NCBI GenBank assembly: GCA_030424865.1
Contig: JAUHVR010000010.1
Coordinates: forward strand, 1 to 64,000
DNA length: 64,000 nt
Origin: Alphaproteobacteria bacterium
GTDB lineage: Bacteria > Pseudomonadota > Alphaproteobacteria > Rhodobacterales > Rhodobacteraceae
Direction: 5' to 3'
The notes below the pieces were generated by a model. It saw only the letters and a program-made list of their open reading frames with translations. It ran no database searches and was not told where the DNA came from. Below, in pieces: positions 45,077 to 55,101 of the stretch; position 1 is the stretch's first letter, and each line of letters opens with the position of its first letter. A program made the translations under genes and the position numbers.

Positions 45077-45990
45077 GTGGCGCCGGTCCAGCAGTCAAGG
45101 ATGTAGCGGCTGGTCATCAGGTCCAGATGCGCCCCGCCGCCATTCTTGAACAGCGTGATGTCGCCGGGTTCGCGCGCAAAGGCATCCAGATCGTAGAAAT
45201 CCGCCAGTACCTCGTCGCGGGTGATCACCCCTTCGGCAATCGGGGTCTTCAGCTCGCCGATATGTCCCACGGTGGTGTCGAAACTGTCGACAAAAATGCG
45301 CGCGCGGCGCAGGGCCGTATCGTCCGCCTCGCGCATGTCGGGGCGGTAGGCGCCGATCAGGTCAAGGTGCTGGCCCGGCTGCAGCCAGTCCCCCTTGATC
45401 AGAGGATCGGTGGACATGGTGGCGCTGGTGATGATGTCGGCCTGTGCGACGGCCTGAGCCAGATCGTCGGCGACAGTCAGGCCGGGCAGCTCGGCGGCCA
45501 TCGCCTCGGCGCTGGCGCGGGTGCGGTTCCAGACAGTGAACTGCGCCTCGGGAAAGCCCGCCGAATACGCGGCGTGCAGCGACCGGCCCACAGTGCCTGC
45601 GCCAACGATCAGGATCTTGCGGCTGTCGGGACGGGCCAGCGTCAGCGCGCCCAGCAGGCTGTCGGCGGCGGTCTTCCACTTGGTGACAAGGTGGAAATCC
45701 AGGATCGCCGCCAGCGCGCCGCTGTCGTCATCGAACAGGCTGACCGCGCCGTTGATCATCGCCTGCCCTTTGGCGGGGTTGCCGGGAAACACGGTGGCGG
45801 ATTTCACTGCCAGCCCCAGTCCGTCGATCCAGGCGGCGCGGCTCAGCAGAGTGTCTTTTCCGCGATACAGAAAGGTGTCGTCGATCTCGGCCTTGGGGCG
45901 CTGATGCCCGGCCTTCAGCGCCTCGACAAGGCCCAGCCAATCAAGCCGTGCCTCCCCTTCGGCAAAGGGGATGATGACCGGCGCCGTCAC
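45073..45990 (-). CDS. Ornithine cyclodeaminase/mu-crystallin family protein
   Basis: 305 aa from the GTG at 45990, which forms a GTGA overlap with the HAD gene stop. The NAD(P) fold reads ILIVGAGTVGRSLHAAY, and the substrate-side YRGKDTLLSRAAW and DLIGAYRPDMREADD patterns fit the family. Relatives are ornithine cyclodeaminase, alanine dehydrogenase and ketimine reductases. The exact reaction is not clear. Confidence 0.87.
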   Translation of the reverse strand: MTAPVIIPFAEGEARLDWLGLVEALKAGHQRPKAEIDDTFLYRGKDTLLSRAAWIDGLGLAVKSATVFPGNPAKGQAMINGAVSLFDDDSGALAAILDFHLVTKWKTAADSLLGALTLARPDSRKILIVGAGTVGRSLHAAYSAGFPEAQFTVWNRTRASAEAMAAELPGLTVADDLAQAVAQADIITSATMSTDPLIKGDWLQPGQHLDLIGAYRPDMREADDTALRRARIFVDSFDTTVGHIGELKTPIAEGVITRDEVLADFYDLDAFAREPGDITLFKNGGGAHLDLMTSRYILDCWTGAT

Positions 45991-46604
45991 GCCGCCGCCC
46001 GGGGCAGCAGCCCGTGGTCCGCCAGGCAATCGGCCCAACCCTCTGGCGTTTCAAAGAGATGCGTCTGCCAGCCCCGCGCTGCCGCTGCCGCGATATTGTC
46101 GGCCCGGTCATCGGCGAACAGCAGATCTGCGCCTGACAGGCCCGAATCGTCCTCGAGCATCTGATAGATCTGCGCGTCGGGCTTGATCACCTTCATGTGT
46201 CCCGAGATATAGCGGCGGTCGAACTCGGTCAGGAAGGGATAGGCTTTCTCGGCGATCTCGAAGGTGCCGATGCCAAAGTTCGACAGGGCAAAGACCGGGA
46301 TGCCCTTGGCGCGCAACCCGCGCAACAGCTCGACCGACAGGTCGATAGCGGGGCTGGCCAGCTCGATCCAGTTGTCGTGCCACATGCGGATTTCGTCCCG
46401 CCATTCGGGGTGCTGGTCGGCGGCGGCATAGATCGTTTCACGGAAATCCGCGCCGCGGTCGACCTCGTCGTTGACGGCGTGCAGGGGAACGGCAGCGAAC
46501 AGGGCCTTGCGGCGCTCTTCGCCGATGACCCGGTCGAAATAGATCTCGGGCTGCCAGCGGATCAGGACATTTCCAATATCAAAAACAACGGCCTTGGGCG
46601 TCAT
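45987..46604 (-). CDS. HAD-family hydrolase
   Basis: 205 aa. The nucleophile motif FDIGNVLIRW (about 9-18) and the third motif LLFADDRADNIAAAAARGW (about 163-181) place it in the HAD subfamily I with dehalogenase- and YihX-like phosphatases. Four-base overlap with the downstream ornithine-cyclodeaminase-like gene. Confidence 0.88.
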   Translation of the reverse strand: MTPKAVVFDIGNVLIRWQPEIYFDRVIGEERRKALFAAVPLHAVNDEVDRGADFRETIYAAADQHPEWRDEIRMWHDNWIELASPAIDLSVELLRGLRAKGIPVFALSNFGIGTFEIAEKAYPFLTEFDRRYISGHMKVIKPDAQIYQMLEDDSGLSGADLLFADDRADNIAAAAARGWQTHLFETPEGWADCLADHGLLPRAAA

Positions 46605-46637
46605 GCCAAACTTCCTTTGTGGGTCAAATTCATGCGC

Positions 46638-47093
46638 TCAGCGGCCCGCCTTGGCCGCCCGAAGCTCGCGTTCAAGCGCGTCCAGAAAACGGGAGCGATC
46701 CGCCTTTGTAAACCCCTTGCCGCCGCCTTGGCGAAAGGGGTCGGCGGCGCGCAGATCGGCCATCAGGTCGCGCATCGCAAGCTGCTGGCCAATGTTGGCC
46801 TGGGTAAAGGCCTCGCCATTGTGGCGTAGAACGCGCGCGCCGGCCTCGATGCATTTCGAGGCCAGCGGGATGTCACCTGTCACCACCACGTCGCCCTTGG
46901 TGGCCCGCTCGGCGATCCACATGTCGGCGACGTCCGGGCCTTCGGGCACAATCACCGTTTCGACCAGGGGGTTGGGCGAGGGCCGCAGCCCGCCGTTCGA
47001 GACGACGAACATGCGCACCTTGTGGCGCGTGGCAACACGTTCGGCCTCGGCCTTGACCGGGCAGGCGTCGGCGTCGATGTAGACGGCGGTCAT
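46638..47093 (-). CDS. YaiI/YqxD (DUF188) family protein
   Basis: 151 aa. It begins with [20 protein letters not shown] and has [20 protein letters not shown], the hallmarks of the YaiI/YqxD family, a PIN-like fold of unknown function. Its ATG overlaps the transhydrogenase stop by four bases. Confidence 0.9.
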   Translation of the reverse strand: MTAVYIDADACPVKAEAERVATRHKVRMFVVSNGGLRPSPNPLVETVIVPEGPDVADMWIAERATKGDVVVTGDIPLASKCIEAGARVLRHNGEAFTQANIGQQLAMRDLMADLRAADPFRQGGGKGFTKADRSRFLDALERELRAAKAGR

Positions 47094-48541
47094 TTGGCTT
47101 TTTTCTGCGCCGATTTTTGGGCCGATGGCTTGGCGGGGGCCTTGTATTCATCGGGGATCGGCATCCGGTTGAAGGCATCCAGCCCCGCGATCCGGTAGGC
47201 TTCGGCCAGGGTCGGATAGTTGAAGGTGTTTTCGACAAAATAGTCGACGGTGCCCTTCAGGTTCAGCACGGCCTGCGCGATGTGGATCAGCTCGGTCGCG
47301 CCTTCGCCGACGATCTGCACGCCCAGCAGGCGGCGGGTTTTCAGGCTGACCAGCATCTTCAGCATGCCATGATGCAGCCCCATGATATGCCCGCGCGAGG
47401 TTTCGCGGAACCGGGCGATGCCGACCTCGTACGGGATGCCGCGTTCGTTGATCTCTTCCTCGGACATGCCACAGGTCGAGATTTCGGGGACCGAATAGAT
47501 GCCGTAGGGAAACCAGGGGCTTTCCGGCAGCGTCGGCGTTTCGAGCGCGTGACAGGCCGCAACGCGGCCCTGCTGCAGCGAGGTCGAGGCCAGCGAGGGG
47601 TGGCCGATCACATCGCCCGCGGCATAGATGTGCGGCACGCTGGTCTGATAGGTCTTGCGGTCAACCGTCAGGCGGCCGCGATGGTCGGTTTCCAGCCCGA
47701 CCTTGTCCAGCCCCAGCCCCGAGGTCGCGCCCATGCGTCCGGCGGCAAACAGCAGCATCTCGGCCCGCACATGTCGGCCATTTTCCAGCGAGACCTCGAT
47801 GTGTTCGCCGGCGTCTTCGACCTTGGTGATCTTTGATCCCAGCCGCAGGCTCATGCCATTGTCGCGCACCTGGTGGGTGAATTCCGCGACGGTGTAGCTG
47901 TCGATGAAATCGAGGAAAGTCTCGCGCGGTTCGATCAGGGTCACGGTGACGTCCAGCGCGTTGAACATCGAGGCATACTCGACCCCGATCACTCCGGCGC
48001 CCACGACGATCAGGCTGCGCGGGATGCGGGCCAGATCCAGGAATTCGTCACTGTCGACGATGGTCTCGCCGTTAAAGGGGATGTCGTCGGGCCGATAGGT
48101 GATTGTCCCGGTCGAGATCAGGAACTTGTCGGCGGTCAGGGTCATCCTGGTGCCCGCATCGCCGGTGACCTCGACAGTGTTGGGCGCGGTGAACCGGGCG
48201 CGCCCCCGCAGCGTGTGCACGTGGTTGCGGTTGAACTGGTGTTCCAGCGCGTCGACTTCGTGATCCAGCGTCATGTGCAGGCGAGCCTTCAGATCATCGG
48301 CGCTGATCTCATCCTTGGCGCGGTAGCTGCGGCCGTAAAAGGTCCGCTCGCGAAAGCCCGAAAGGTTCAGAACGGTTTCCCGCAGGGTCTTGGACGGGAT
48401 CGTGCCGGTGTGCACCGAGACGCCGCCAAGGCGCTCGTTGGCGTCGATCACCATGACCTTGCGCTTCAGCTTGCCCGCCTGAATGGCGGCAGAACGACCT
48501 GCAGGGCCGCTGCCGATGATGATCAGATCGTAATGGTCCAT
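47090..48541 (-). CDS. sthA: Soluble (Si-specific) NAD(P)+ transhydrogenase
   Basis: 483 aa from ATG 48541 ([19 protein letters not shown]). It belongs to the pyridine nucleotide-disulfide oxidoreductase fold, but the usual redox Cys pair is replaced by [10 protein letters not shown] (about 46-55), the mark of SthA. It balances NADPH against NADH. It follows fghA by four bases, so formaldehyde detoxification and NAD(P)H balancing may be co-expressed. Confidence 0.9.
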   Translation of the reverse strand: MDHYDLIIIGSGPAGRSAAIQAGKLKRKVMVIDANERLGGVSVHTGTIPSKTLRETVLNLSGFRERTFYGRSYRAKDEISADDLKARLHMTLDHEVDALEHQFNRNHVHTLRGRARFTAPNTVEVTGDAGTRMTLTADKFLISTGTITYRPDDIPFNGETIVDSDEFLDLARIPRSLIVVGAGVIGVEYASMFNALDVTVTLIEPRETFLDFIDSYTVAEFTHQVRDNGMSLRLGSKITKVEDAGEHIEVSLENGRHVRAEMLLFAAGRMGATSGLGLDKVGLETDHRGRLTVDRKTYQTSVPHIYAAGDVIGHPSLASTSLQQGRVAACHALETPTLPESPWFPYGIYSVPEISTCGMSEEEINERGIPYEVGIARFRETSRGHIMGLHHGMLKMLVSLKTRRLLGVQIVGEGATELIHIAQAVLNLKGTVDYFVENTFNYPTLAEAYRIAGLDAFNRMPIPDEYKAPAKPSAQKSAQKKAK

Positions 48542-48545
48542 GGGG

Positions 48546-49379
48546 TCACTTTGCATAGAGCGCATCCGCATGGAAGGCCACGTGGTCTTCCATGAAGGAT
48601 GAGACAAAGAAATAGCTGTGGTCATAACCGCGTTGCATACGGAATGAGCCTTCCTGGCGGCGCGCGGCCATGGCCTCGGCCAGCGCTTCGGGCTTCAACA
48701 GCTCCAGGAACTGGTCGTCGCTGCCCTGATCGATTAGAATCGGGCCGTCAAAGCCGGTTTCGCGCATCAAAAGCGTAGCGTCATGGGTCGCCCAGGTGGC
48801 ATGATCCTCGCCCAGGTAGGCCCCCAGCTGCTTGCGACCCCAGTCGCTTTGCGTCGGGTGTGCGATCGGCGAAAATGCCGAGACGGAACAGAACCGGCCC
48901 GGCAGGCCCATCGCCAGTGTCAGCGCCCCATGCCCGCCCATCGAGTGGCCGGTGATTGCCTGACGCTCCATGTCGAGGGCAAAGCGTTCACCCAGCAACG
49001 CGGGCAGCTCTTCGGCGACGTAGTCCCACATCCGGAAATGCGGGGCCCAGGGCGCTTGCGTGGCGTTCACGTAGAACCCTGCGCCTTTGCCCAGATCATA
49101 TGCCTCGTCATCGGCCACATCTTCGCCCCGCGGCGAGGTGTCGGGAAAGACCAGCGCGATGCCGTGTTCGGCCGCCCAGGCCTGTGCACCCGCCTTGGTC
49201 ATGGCGTTTTCGTGGGTGCAGGTCAGGCCCGAGAGGTACCACAGCAGGGGCACGGGACCGTCCTGCGCCTCGGCGGGCAGGAACAGGCCAAAGGTCATCT
49301 CGCAGCCGCAGGCCGAACTGGCGTGGGTATAGACCCCCTGCGTGCCGCCAAAGCACTTGTTTTCCGATGCTGTGTCCAT
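48546..49379 (-). CDS. fghA: S-formylglutathione hydrolase
   Basis: 277 aa, full length. The nucleophile Ser is in GHSMGGHGAL (about residue 146), and the oxyanion region LWYLSGLTCTHENAM fits esterase D/FghA. It hydrolyses S-formylglutathione to formate and glutathione, the step after the dehydrogenase encoded at 53850-54986. Confidence 0.93.
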   Translation of the reverse strand: MDTASENKCFGGTQGVYTHASSACGCEMTFGLFLPAEAQDGPVPLLWYLSGLTCTHENAMTKAGAQAWAAEHGIALVFPDTSPRGEDVADDEAYDLGKGAGFYVNATQAPWAPHFRMWDYVAEELPALLGERFALDMERQAITGHSMGGHGALTLAMGLPGRFCSVSAFSPIAHPTQSDWGRKQLGAYLGEDHATWATHDATLLMRETGFDGPILIDQGSDDQFLELLKPEALAEAMAARRQEGSFRMQRGYDHSYFFVSSFMEDHVAFHADALYAK

Positions 49380-49436
49380 TCTGACCTCCTGTTTCCCCGT
49401 GGCTAGCCCATCCGTGCCGTGCCCGGCAAGCGGCGA

Positions 49437-50366
49437 TCAGGCGCCGGTGACCCAGGCGATCACAAATGACACCGTAACGATGCTGGCGGCTGTCGAGAAC
49501 AGAATTGCGGCAGAGACGCGCTGGGGCGCGACATTGTAGTGCTGCGCCAGGATAAAGACGTTGCCCGCCACCGGCAGTGCGGCGGCCGAAACGATCACGG
49601 CGGCCTTGAAAGGCTCGACCGGAAAGAACAGGAAGGCCCCTGCGGCCACGGCCAGTGGGTGCAGGATCAGTTTGCAGAACGACAGCCACCCGGCCACGAC
49701 CACCCGTTCGGCGGATTTCGAGGCCAGCGAACAGCCGATGGCAAAGAGCGCCCCGGGCGTCGCCGCGGCCCCGAGGATCGTCAGGAACTCGTTCACCGGA
49801 GCCGGCAGTGGCACCCCGGTGGCCGACACCGCCAGTCCCAGCGTCATGGCCACGATCATCGGGTTCTTGATCAGCCCCAGGCCAACCTTGCCAAAGATGG
49901 CAAGTGACATTCGCCCTTCTTTGGCGGCTGTCACCAGGATTACAATCAACGAGGAAAACACAATCAAATCAATGGCCAACAATAGGATGATCGGCCCCAC
50001 GGCCTCGGGGCCCAGAAGCACCGCCAGCATGGGCACACCCAGAAAGCCGGTGTTCCCAATCACGGCCACCTGCGCTTCAAAGGCGGTGGTCGCCATGTCC
50101 AGCCCGCGCAGCAGGGCAACTACCGTGGCGATGCAATAGACCACCGCCGTGCCCCAGAGATAGGCCATCACCACGCGGGCATCAAAGATCTCCGCCAGCG
50201 ACAGGTTGGCGGCAAAGCGGAACAGCATCGCCGAAAGGGCGAAGTAAAAGACGAACTTGGTCAGGTACGAGGTCGCCTCTTCCGAAAAGAACCGCGTCCG
50301 GCCCGAGATGTAGCCAAGCCCGATCAGGGCGAAAAAGGGCAGCGTTTTCAGAAGTATTGCCAGCAT
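49437..50366 (-). CDS. AEC-family transporter (auxin efflux carrier-like)
   Basis: 309 aa with about ten hydrophobic segments, beginning with an N-terminal FFALIGLGYISGRTRFF and including GNTGFLGVPMLAVLLGPEA, both typical of the AEC/malonate-transporter family. Likely carries an organic acid. It lies between mbfA and fghA in the same direction. Confidence 0.88.
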   Translation of the reverse strand: MLAILLKTLPFFALIGLGYISGRTRFFSEEATSYLTKFVFYFALSAMLFRFAANLSLAEIFDARVVMAYLWGTAVVYCIATVVALLRGLDMATTAFEAQVAVIGNTGFLGVPMLAVLLGPEAVGPIILLLAIDLIVFSSLIVILVTAAKEGRMSLAIFGKVGLGLIKNPMIVAMTLGLAVSATGVPLPAPVNEFLTILGAAATPGALFAIGCSLASKSAERVVVAGWLSFCKLILHPLAVAAGAFLFFPVEPFKAAVIVSAAALPVAGNVFILAQHYNVAPQRVSAAILFSTAASIVTVSFVIAWVTGA

Positions 50367-50415
50367 GCCCTTGTGTTACCACTCAAGTGCCTTTGGGCAA
50401 TACGAAAATGTGATG

Positions 50416-51390
50416 TCAGCCACTGCCGATCAACACACCCGCGCCGAAAACCAGTGCTCCGCCCAGCACCACCTGAAAGGCCGCGCGGAAAAACGGCGTC
50501 TCCATGAACCTATTCTGGATCCAGGCGATGGCCCAAAGCTCGATGAACACAACCAGGATCGCAACCGTGGTGGCGGTCCAGAAATCCGGGATCAGATAGG
50601 GCAGGGCGTGCCCCAGCCCGCCCACGGTTGTCATGATGCCCGAGGCAAAGCCCCGTTTGATCGGCGAACCGCGCCCCGACAGTTCTCCGTCATCGCTGGC
50701 CGCTTCGGTAAAGCCCATCGAGATGCCCGCCCCGACCGAGGCCGCAAGCCCCACCAGAAATGTTGTCCAGGTGTCCTGCGTGGCAAAGGCGGTCGCAAAG
50801 ATCGGCGCAAGCGTCGAGACCGAGCCGTCCATCAGCCCCGCCAACCCCGGCTGCACCCAGGTCAGGATGAACTGCCGCCGTTCCTTCTGGGTCTCTTCGC
50901 CGCGCGTGTCCTCGGGCAGATGCGCCTCTTCCAACGCTTCGGCCGAGGCCTGATGCCCGGCCTCTGCCGCTGCCAGATCCCCCAACAGCTTGCGGGTTGC
51001 CGCATCCTGCGTGCGCGCCGCCGCGCGTTCGTAGAACCGTTCGGCCGTGGCTTCCATCGCCGCCGCCTCGGCCCGCATCTGCTCCAGCGTCAGCGTCTCC
51101 GCCAGCCAGACCGGGCGGCGCGCGTAGTATCCGGCCACGTGTTCGCGGCGGATCAGTGGGATCGTCTCGCCGAATCGTTTTTGGTGCAGATCGATCAGGG
51201 CCTGCCGGTGGCTGTCTTCCTCGACGGCCATACCGTCGAACACCGCAGCGCTGGCGGGATACTCCTCGCGCAGCCGCGCCGCATAGGTCCGATAGATGCG
51301 CGCGTCATCCTCTTCCGAGGAAATGGCAAGCGCCAGAACCTCTTGTTCGCTCAGATCTGCAAAGCGGCGGCGGTGTGTCAGAAAACGCAT
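50416..51390 (-). CDS. mbfA: Membrane-bound ferritin-like iron exporter MbfA
   Basis: 324 aa. An N-terminal rubrerythrin-like di-iron domain (E in ISSEEDDARIY, EEDSH at about 57-61, EATAERFYE, EAGH at about 142-145) is fused to a C-terminal VIT1/CCC1 membrane domain with about four to five helices (MDGSVSTLAPIFATAFA; PYLIPDFWTATTVAILV). This fusion is MbfA, which exports iron and protects against iron and peroxide stress in alphaproteobacteria. A perfect Irr-type dyad lies 11 bp upstream. Confidence 0.9.
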   Translation of the reverse strand: MRFLTHRRRFADLSEQEVLALAISSEEDDARIYRTYAARLREEYPASAAVFDGMAVEEDSHRQALIDLHQKRFGETIPLIRREHVAGYYARRPVWLAETLTLEQMRAEAAAMEATAERFYERAAARTQDAATRKLLGDLAAAEAGHQASAEALEEAHLPEDTRGEETQKERRQFILTWVQPGLAGLMDGSVSTLAPIFATAFATQDTWTTFLVGLAASVGAGISMGFTEAASDDGELSGRGSPIKRGFASGIMTTVGGLGHALPYLIPDFWTATTVAILVVFIELWAIAWIQNRFMETPFFRAAFQVVLGGALVFGAGVLIGSG

Positions 51391-51400
51391 GGGACCCTCT

Positions 51401-51415
51401 TTAGAATAATTCTAA
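51401..51415. promoter_or_regulatory. Irr/ICE-type operator upstream of mbfA
   Basis: TTAGAAT-A-ATTCTAA is a perfect 7-1-7 dyad, 11 bp before the mbfA start. It matches the iron control element (TTTAGAA..TTCTAA) bound by Irr in rhizobia and Rhodobacterales. Irr repression of mbfA under low iron is established in Agrobacterium and Bradyrhizobium. Confidence 0.75.
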
Positions 51416-51582
51416 TGTAGTGATGCAACACCGGCAAGCAACTGCAAATTTGTGTCCAGACACATTCACAACTTGAAAAATGAACCCAATCGTTTAGATT
51501 ATAAGGCAGATGAAAACACTCAGGAATGCGACATGCATCCTGCCCGCCCGGCCCTGCGCCGCGCGATCCGAAGGAGCCCCAC

Positions 51583-52200
51583 ATGAACCAGCACCGCCCA
51601 CCCGTGCGCAAGGGGCGCAAGTATGATCAGGTGGTGGATGGCGCGCGCAAGGTCTTTCTGAAAGACGGGTTCGAAGGCGCCAGCGTCGATGACATCGCAC
51701 GCGAAGCCGGAGTGTCGAAGGCAACGCTCTACAGCTATTTCCCCGACAAACGGTTCCTCTTCATGGAGGTCGCCTCATCCCAGTGCGAGGTGCAGGCCGA
51801 CCGCGCCATGCACGACATCAACATGGACAACCCGCCCGCCGAAGTGCTGCCGCGCATCGGGCATCATTTCCTTGGGTTCATCCTGTCCGACATAGGGCAG
51901 CGCATCTTTCGGGTCTGCGTGGGCGAAGCCGACCGATTCCCTGAACTGGGTCAGCGCTTTTATACCAGCGGTCCCGAGATGACGCGCGCCAAGCTGGTCG
52001 AATACTTCGAAAAATCCATGGCGCGCGGTGAACTGCAGATCGATGACATGGATCTCGCCGCGTTCCAGTTTGGCGAGCTTTGCAAGGCCGACCTCTGGCC
52101 GCGCCTGATCTTTGGCGTGCAGAAACACTTCTCGCCCGAGGAAAAAGAGCGCGTGGTGAATGGCGCGGTCGAGATGTTCCTGGCTCGCTACGGCGCCTGA
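51583..52200 (+). CDS. TetR-family transcriptional regulator
   Basis: 205 aa from ATG 51583, with AAGGAG seven bases upstream. The N-terminal helix-turn-helix reads ASVDDIAREAGVSKATLYSYFPDKRFLF, and the C-terminal ligand domain follows. It is divergent from mbfA across the Irr box. Its last 13 bp overlap the convergent GNAT gene. Confidence 0.9.
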   Translation: MNQHRPPVRKGRKYDQVVDGARKVFLKDGFEGASVDDIAREAGVSKATLYSYFPDKRFLFMEVASSQCEVQADRAMHDINMDNPPAEVLPRIGHHFLGFILSDIGQRIFRVCVGEADRFPELGQRFYTSGPEMTRAKLVEYFEKSMARGELQIDDMDLAAFQFGELCKADLWPRLIFGVQKHFSPEEKERVVNGAVEMFLARYGA

Positions 52201-52691
52201 TCCAACCTACGGTACATCACCAGCGCATCCACAAAGCCCTGTTCGGGGTGCCTGAACGCACCGGGCAAGCGCCCGACTACGTCAAAGCCGGCCCTTTGCC
52301 AGATGTCGATGGCGCGCGTGTTACTGGCGACCACAAAGTTGAACTGCATGGCGCGAAATCCCAGCTGCGGCGCGGTCTTCAGACTGTGCGCCAGCATCGC
52401 GCGCGCCACCCCACGTCCCCGCGCGGCGGGTGATGTCACAAACCCGCAGTTGCAGACATGGGATCCGCCGCCCGCCTGATTGCGGACAATGTAATAGCTG
52501 CCCAGAACCTCGCCCGCGACCTCGGCCACAAACACATGGCGCCCCGGTCCGCACCAATAGGCCAGCGCTTCTTCGCGCGGGATATCGGGATCGATGGCAT
52601 AGGTGTCACCCGCCCGAAAGACAGGCTCCAGCATCGCCCAAAGCGCGGAGTCATCCCCCACTGCAAAAGGGCGCAACGTGACCGTATTCAC
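52188..52691 (-). CDS. GNAT acetyltransferase (stand-alone)
   Basis: 167 aa from the GTG at 52691 (VNTVTLRPFAVGDD). It is an Acetyltransf_1-type GNAT with acetyl-CoA loop ARGRGVARAML (about 95-105) and NTRAIDIWQRAGFDVVG. It is unlike the array at 25-30 kb in motif style. The longer frame to 52778 would run into the clpP terminator and gene end and is not favoured. Confidence 0.82.
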   Translation of the reverse strand: MNTVTLRPFAVGDDSALWAMLEPVFRAGDTYAIDPDIPREEALAYWCGPGRHVFVAEVAGEVLGSYYIVRNQAGGGSHVCNCGFVTSPAARGRGVARAMLAHSLKTAPQLGFRAMQFNFVVASNTRAIDIWQRAGFDVVGRLPGAFRHPEQGFVDALVMYRRLDQAP

Positions 52692-52724
52692 CAAACCCGC
52701 CCTTTCATCTTTCCGAAAATACTC

Positions 52725-52758
52725 AAAAAGACCCGGCCGACCACAGGCGACCGGGTCC
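52725..52758 (-). terminator. Rho-independent terminator of the ClpP-like gene
   Basis: Arms GACCCGG (52730-52736) and CCGGGTC (52751-52757) on either side of a 14-base loop are followed on the minus strand by TTTTTGAG. It lies just after the clpP-like stop codon (52765). Confidence 0.7.
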
Positions 52759-52764
52759 GCAGGG

Positions 52765-53340
52765 TCAGCCCAGCTCATCCGCCGAGGAAATCACCTTGCC
52801 CAGCAGGCCATAGTCCAGCGCCTCTTGCGTGGTCAGCCAGAAATCACGCTGCGTGTCCTCGGCGATCTTCTCGGGCGTCTGCCCGGTGGCGTCGGCAAAC
52901 AGCACATGGAACCGCTCGCGCATCTGGCGGATCTGTTCCGCCTGGATCGCCATGTCGGTCGCCTGACCGCCAATCCCGCCCGAAGGTTGGTGCAGCAGGA
53001 AACGGGTGTTCGGCAGGCAATAGCGGTCTTCCTTGTCCGCACCGACAAAGATCAGCGCGCCCGCGCTCGCCACCCAGCCTGATCCGATGGTGCGAACCTT
53101 GGGTTTGATGAACTTGATCATGTCATGCACCATGTCGCCGCTTTCGACGTGGCCGCCGGGCGACGAGATGAACAGGTTGATCGGATCATCCCCATCCTCG
53201 GCCAGTGCCAGCAGATGGCGCACGGTCTTGTCGGCCAGCTTGTCATCGATGCCGCCGGTGATGATCACATTGCGCGACTTGAAAAAGCGCTTTTCGATCT
53301 CACTGCCCTGGGGTTTGTCGTCTTGTGTCTGGTCGCTCAT
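52765..53340 (-). CDS. ClpP-like serine protease subunit
   Basis: 191 aa ClpP/crotonase-fold protein. The triad is present: Ser in SGWVASAGALI (about 92), His in FLLHQPSGG (about 117), Asp in TQRDFW (about 168). The sequence around the Ser (VASAGA rather than AASMGA) and the N-terminus differ from the main ClpP, so this is probably a second ClpP paralogue. Whether it pairs with ClpA/ClpX cannot be seen. It precedes a stand-alone GNAT gene. Confidence 0.85.
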   Translation of the reverse strand: MSDQTQDDKPQGSEIEKRFFKSRNVIITGGIDDKLADKTVRHLLALAEDGDDPINLFISSPGGHVESGDMVHDMIKFIKPKVRTIGSGWVASAGALIFVGADKEDRYCLPNTRFLLHQPSGGIGGQATDMAIQAEQIRQMRERFHVLFADATGQTPEKIAEDTQRDFWLTTQEALDYGLLGKVISSADELG

Positions 53341-53438
53341 CTCGGCTCTCCAAAATTCCTGCCAAGAGCAAATCTAGGGTGCCGGTCCGGCAGACCCAAC
53401 CCCAATTCGTCACTTGGTTGGACCGGAGGCGCGGAATT

Positions 53439-53846
53439 CTAACGCGCGCGCGCCGCGGCCTGCCGGTCGCGCAGCGCCTGAAGGGCGCGCTTGGCCTGAT
53501 CCATCGGCACAAGAATATGGTCGTGGTGATAGCCCGCGATGACATTCGCCGGTATGCCCTGATTGGCCAAAGCCTCTGACACGGCGGCGGTCAGGCCAAC
53601 GCCTTCCAAGGCCGAATGCACGTTCAGCGTGATGCATGCAAAAGGCTGTGAACAATCCAGCCCCGCCGTCTTGGCAAGTTCCAGCGGCACCACCAGCGTC
53701 ACCCCTTCGTCCTCGCGCACCACCGCAAAGGACTGCGCCATCAGCGAGGGGTCTTCGCTGATGGCATAGATAAAGGTCCCGGGGCGCAGGTCAGGGTCCA
53801 TCCCCGCGATCATCGCCTGACGGTCCGAAACCGGCCCCGGGGTCAT
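53439..53846 (-). CDS. ACT-domain protein
   Basis: 135 aa with two tandem ACT-like halves (FIYAISEDPSLMAQSFAVVRE; ACITLNVHSALEGVGLTAAVSEAL...GIPANVIAGYHHDHILV). Small proteins of this kind bind amino acids and are probably regulatory. It lies three bases after the formaldehyde dehydrogenase gene, so they are co-transcribed. Confidence 0.83.
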   Translation of the reverse strand: MTPGPVSDRQAMIAGMDPDLRPGTFIYAISEDPSLMAQSFAVVREDEGVTLVVPLELAKTAGLDCSQPFACITLNVHSALEGVGLTAAVSEALANQGIPANVIAGYHHDHILVPMDQAKRALQALRDRQAAARAR

Positions 53847-53849
53847 GTC

Positions 53850-54986
53850 TCAGAACTCGACAACCGCGCGGATCGATTTGCCCGCGTGCATCAGGTCAAA
53901 GCCTTCGTTGATATTGTTCAGGGTCAGCTTGTGCGTGATCATCGGATCGATCTCGATCTTGCCGTCCATGTACCAATCCACGATCTTGGGCACATCCGTC
54001 CGACCCTTGGCGCCGCCAAAGGCCGTGCCTTTCCAGACCCGGCCGGTGACCAGCTGGAAGGGGCGGGTGCTGATCTCGGCCCCGGCAGGCGCCACGCCGA
54101 TGATGACCGAGACCCCCCAACCACGGTGCGAGCATTCCAGAGCGTCGCGCATCACCTGCACGTTGCCGGTGGCATCAAACGAGTAATCGACCCCACCAAA
54201 GGCGTCTTTCTCGGTCTTGGTCATTTCGACAATCGCCTGTGTGACCGAGGTGCCCTCGGGCAGCTCGGAGGGGTTGACGAAATGCGTCATGCCGAACTTC
54301 TTGGCCATCTCGGCCTTGTCGTTGTTCAGATCGACCCCGATGATCACATCCGCACCGGCCATCCGCAGGCCCTGGATCACGTTCAGACCGATGCCGCCCA
54401 GACCAAAGACAGCCGCAGACGAGCCGATCTCGACCCCCGCCGTGTTGATCACCGCGCCGATGCCGGTGGTGACGCCGCAGCCGATGTAGCAGATCTTGTC
54501 AAAGGGCGCGTCGTCGCGCACCTTGGCCAGCGCGATCTCGGGCAGGACGGTGTGATTGGCGAAGGTCGAGCAGCCCATGTAGTGGTAGATCGGCGTGCCA
54601 TCGAGCATCGAGAAACGGGTGGTCCCGTCGGGCATCAGGCCCTGACCCTGCGTGCCCCGAATGGCGGTGCAGAGATTGGTCTTGCCGCTAAGGCAGGAAT
54701 GGCACTCGCGGCATTCGGGCGTGTAGAGCGGGATCACGTGATCGCCGGGTTTCAGCGTGGTGACGCCTTCGCCGACCTCAAGTACGACGCCCGCACCTTC
54801 GTGACCCAGGATAGAGGGAAACAGACCCTCGGGATCGGCGCCGGACAGGGTGAATTCATCAGTGTGGCAAATGCCGGTGGCTTTCACCTCGATCAGAACC
54901 TCACCCTTCTTGGGGCCGTCAAGGTTCACCTCCATCACTTCAAGCGGTTTTCCGGCTTCCAAAGCCACAGCTGCGCGTGTTCGCAT
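53850..54986 (-). CDS. frmA: S-(hydroxymethyl)glutathione dehydrogenase / class III alcohol dehydrogenase
   Basis: 378 aa from the second ATG (54986), which has GGAGG at a proper distance. Catalytic zinc ligands are in [12 protein letters not shown] and GHEGAGVV. The structural zinc uses the four Cys of [20 protein letters not shown] fold [12 protein letters not shown]. It oxidises the glutathione-formaldehyde adduct. FghA, about 4.5 kb away, does the next step. Confidence 0.94.
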   Translation of the reverse strand: MRTRAAVALEAGKPLEVMEVNLDGPKKGEVLIEVKATGICHTDEFTLSGADPEGLFPSILGHEGAGVVLEVGEGVTTLKPGDHVIPLYTPECRECHSCLSGKTNLCTAIRGTQGQGLMPDGTTRFSMLDGTPIYHYMGCSTFANHTVLPEIALAKVRDDAPFDKICYIGCGVTTGIGAVINTAGVEIGSSAAVFGLGGIGLNVIQGLRMAGADVIIGVDLNNDKAEMAKKFGMTHFVNPSELPEGTSVTQAIVEMTKTEKDAFGGVDYSFDATGNVQVMRDALECSHRGWGVSVIIGVAPAGAEISTRPFQLVTGRVWKGTAFGGAKGRTDVPKIVDWYMDGKIEIDPMITHKLTLNNINEGFDLMHAGKSIRAVVEF

Positions 54987-55101
54987 CATGTCCTCCCGTT
55001 GTTTGTCTTCACACTGTGCGAAGTGGGCTGGACTGGCAAGCGATGAAGCGACTTGTGGGGGTGGAAAATGGACACCTTTGACGGCGGGGCAAGCCTGGGC
55101 A

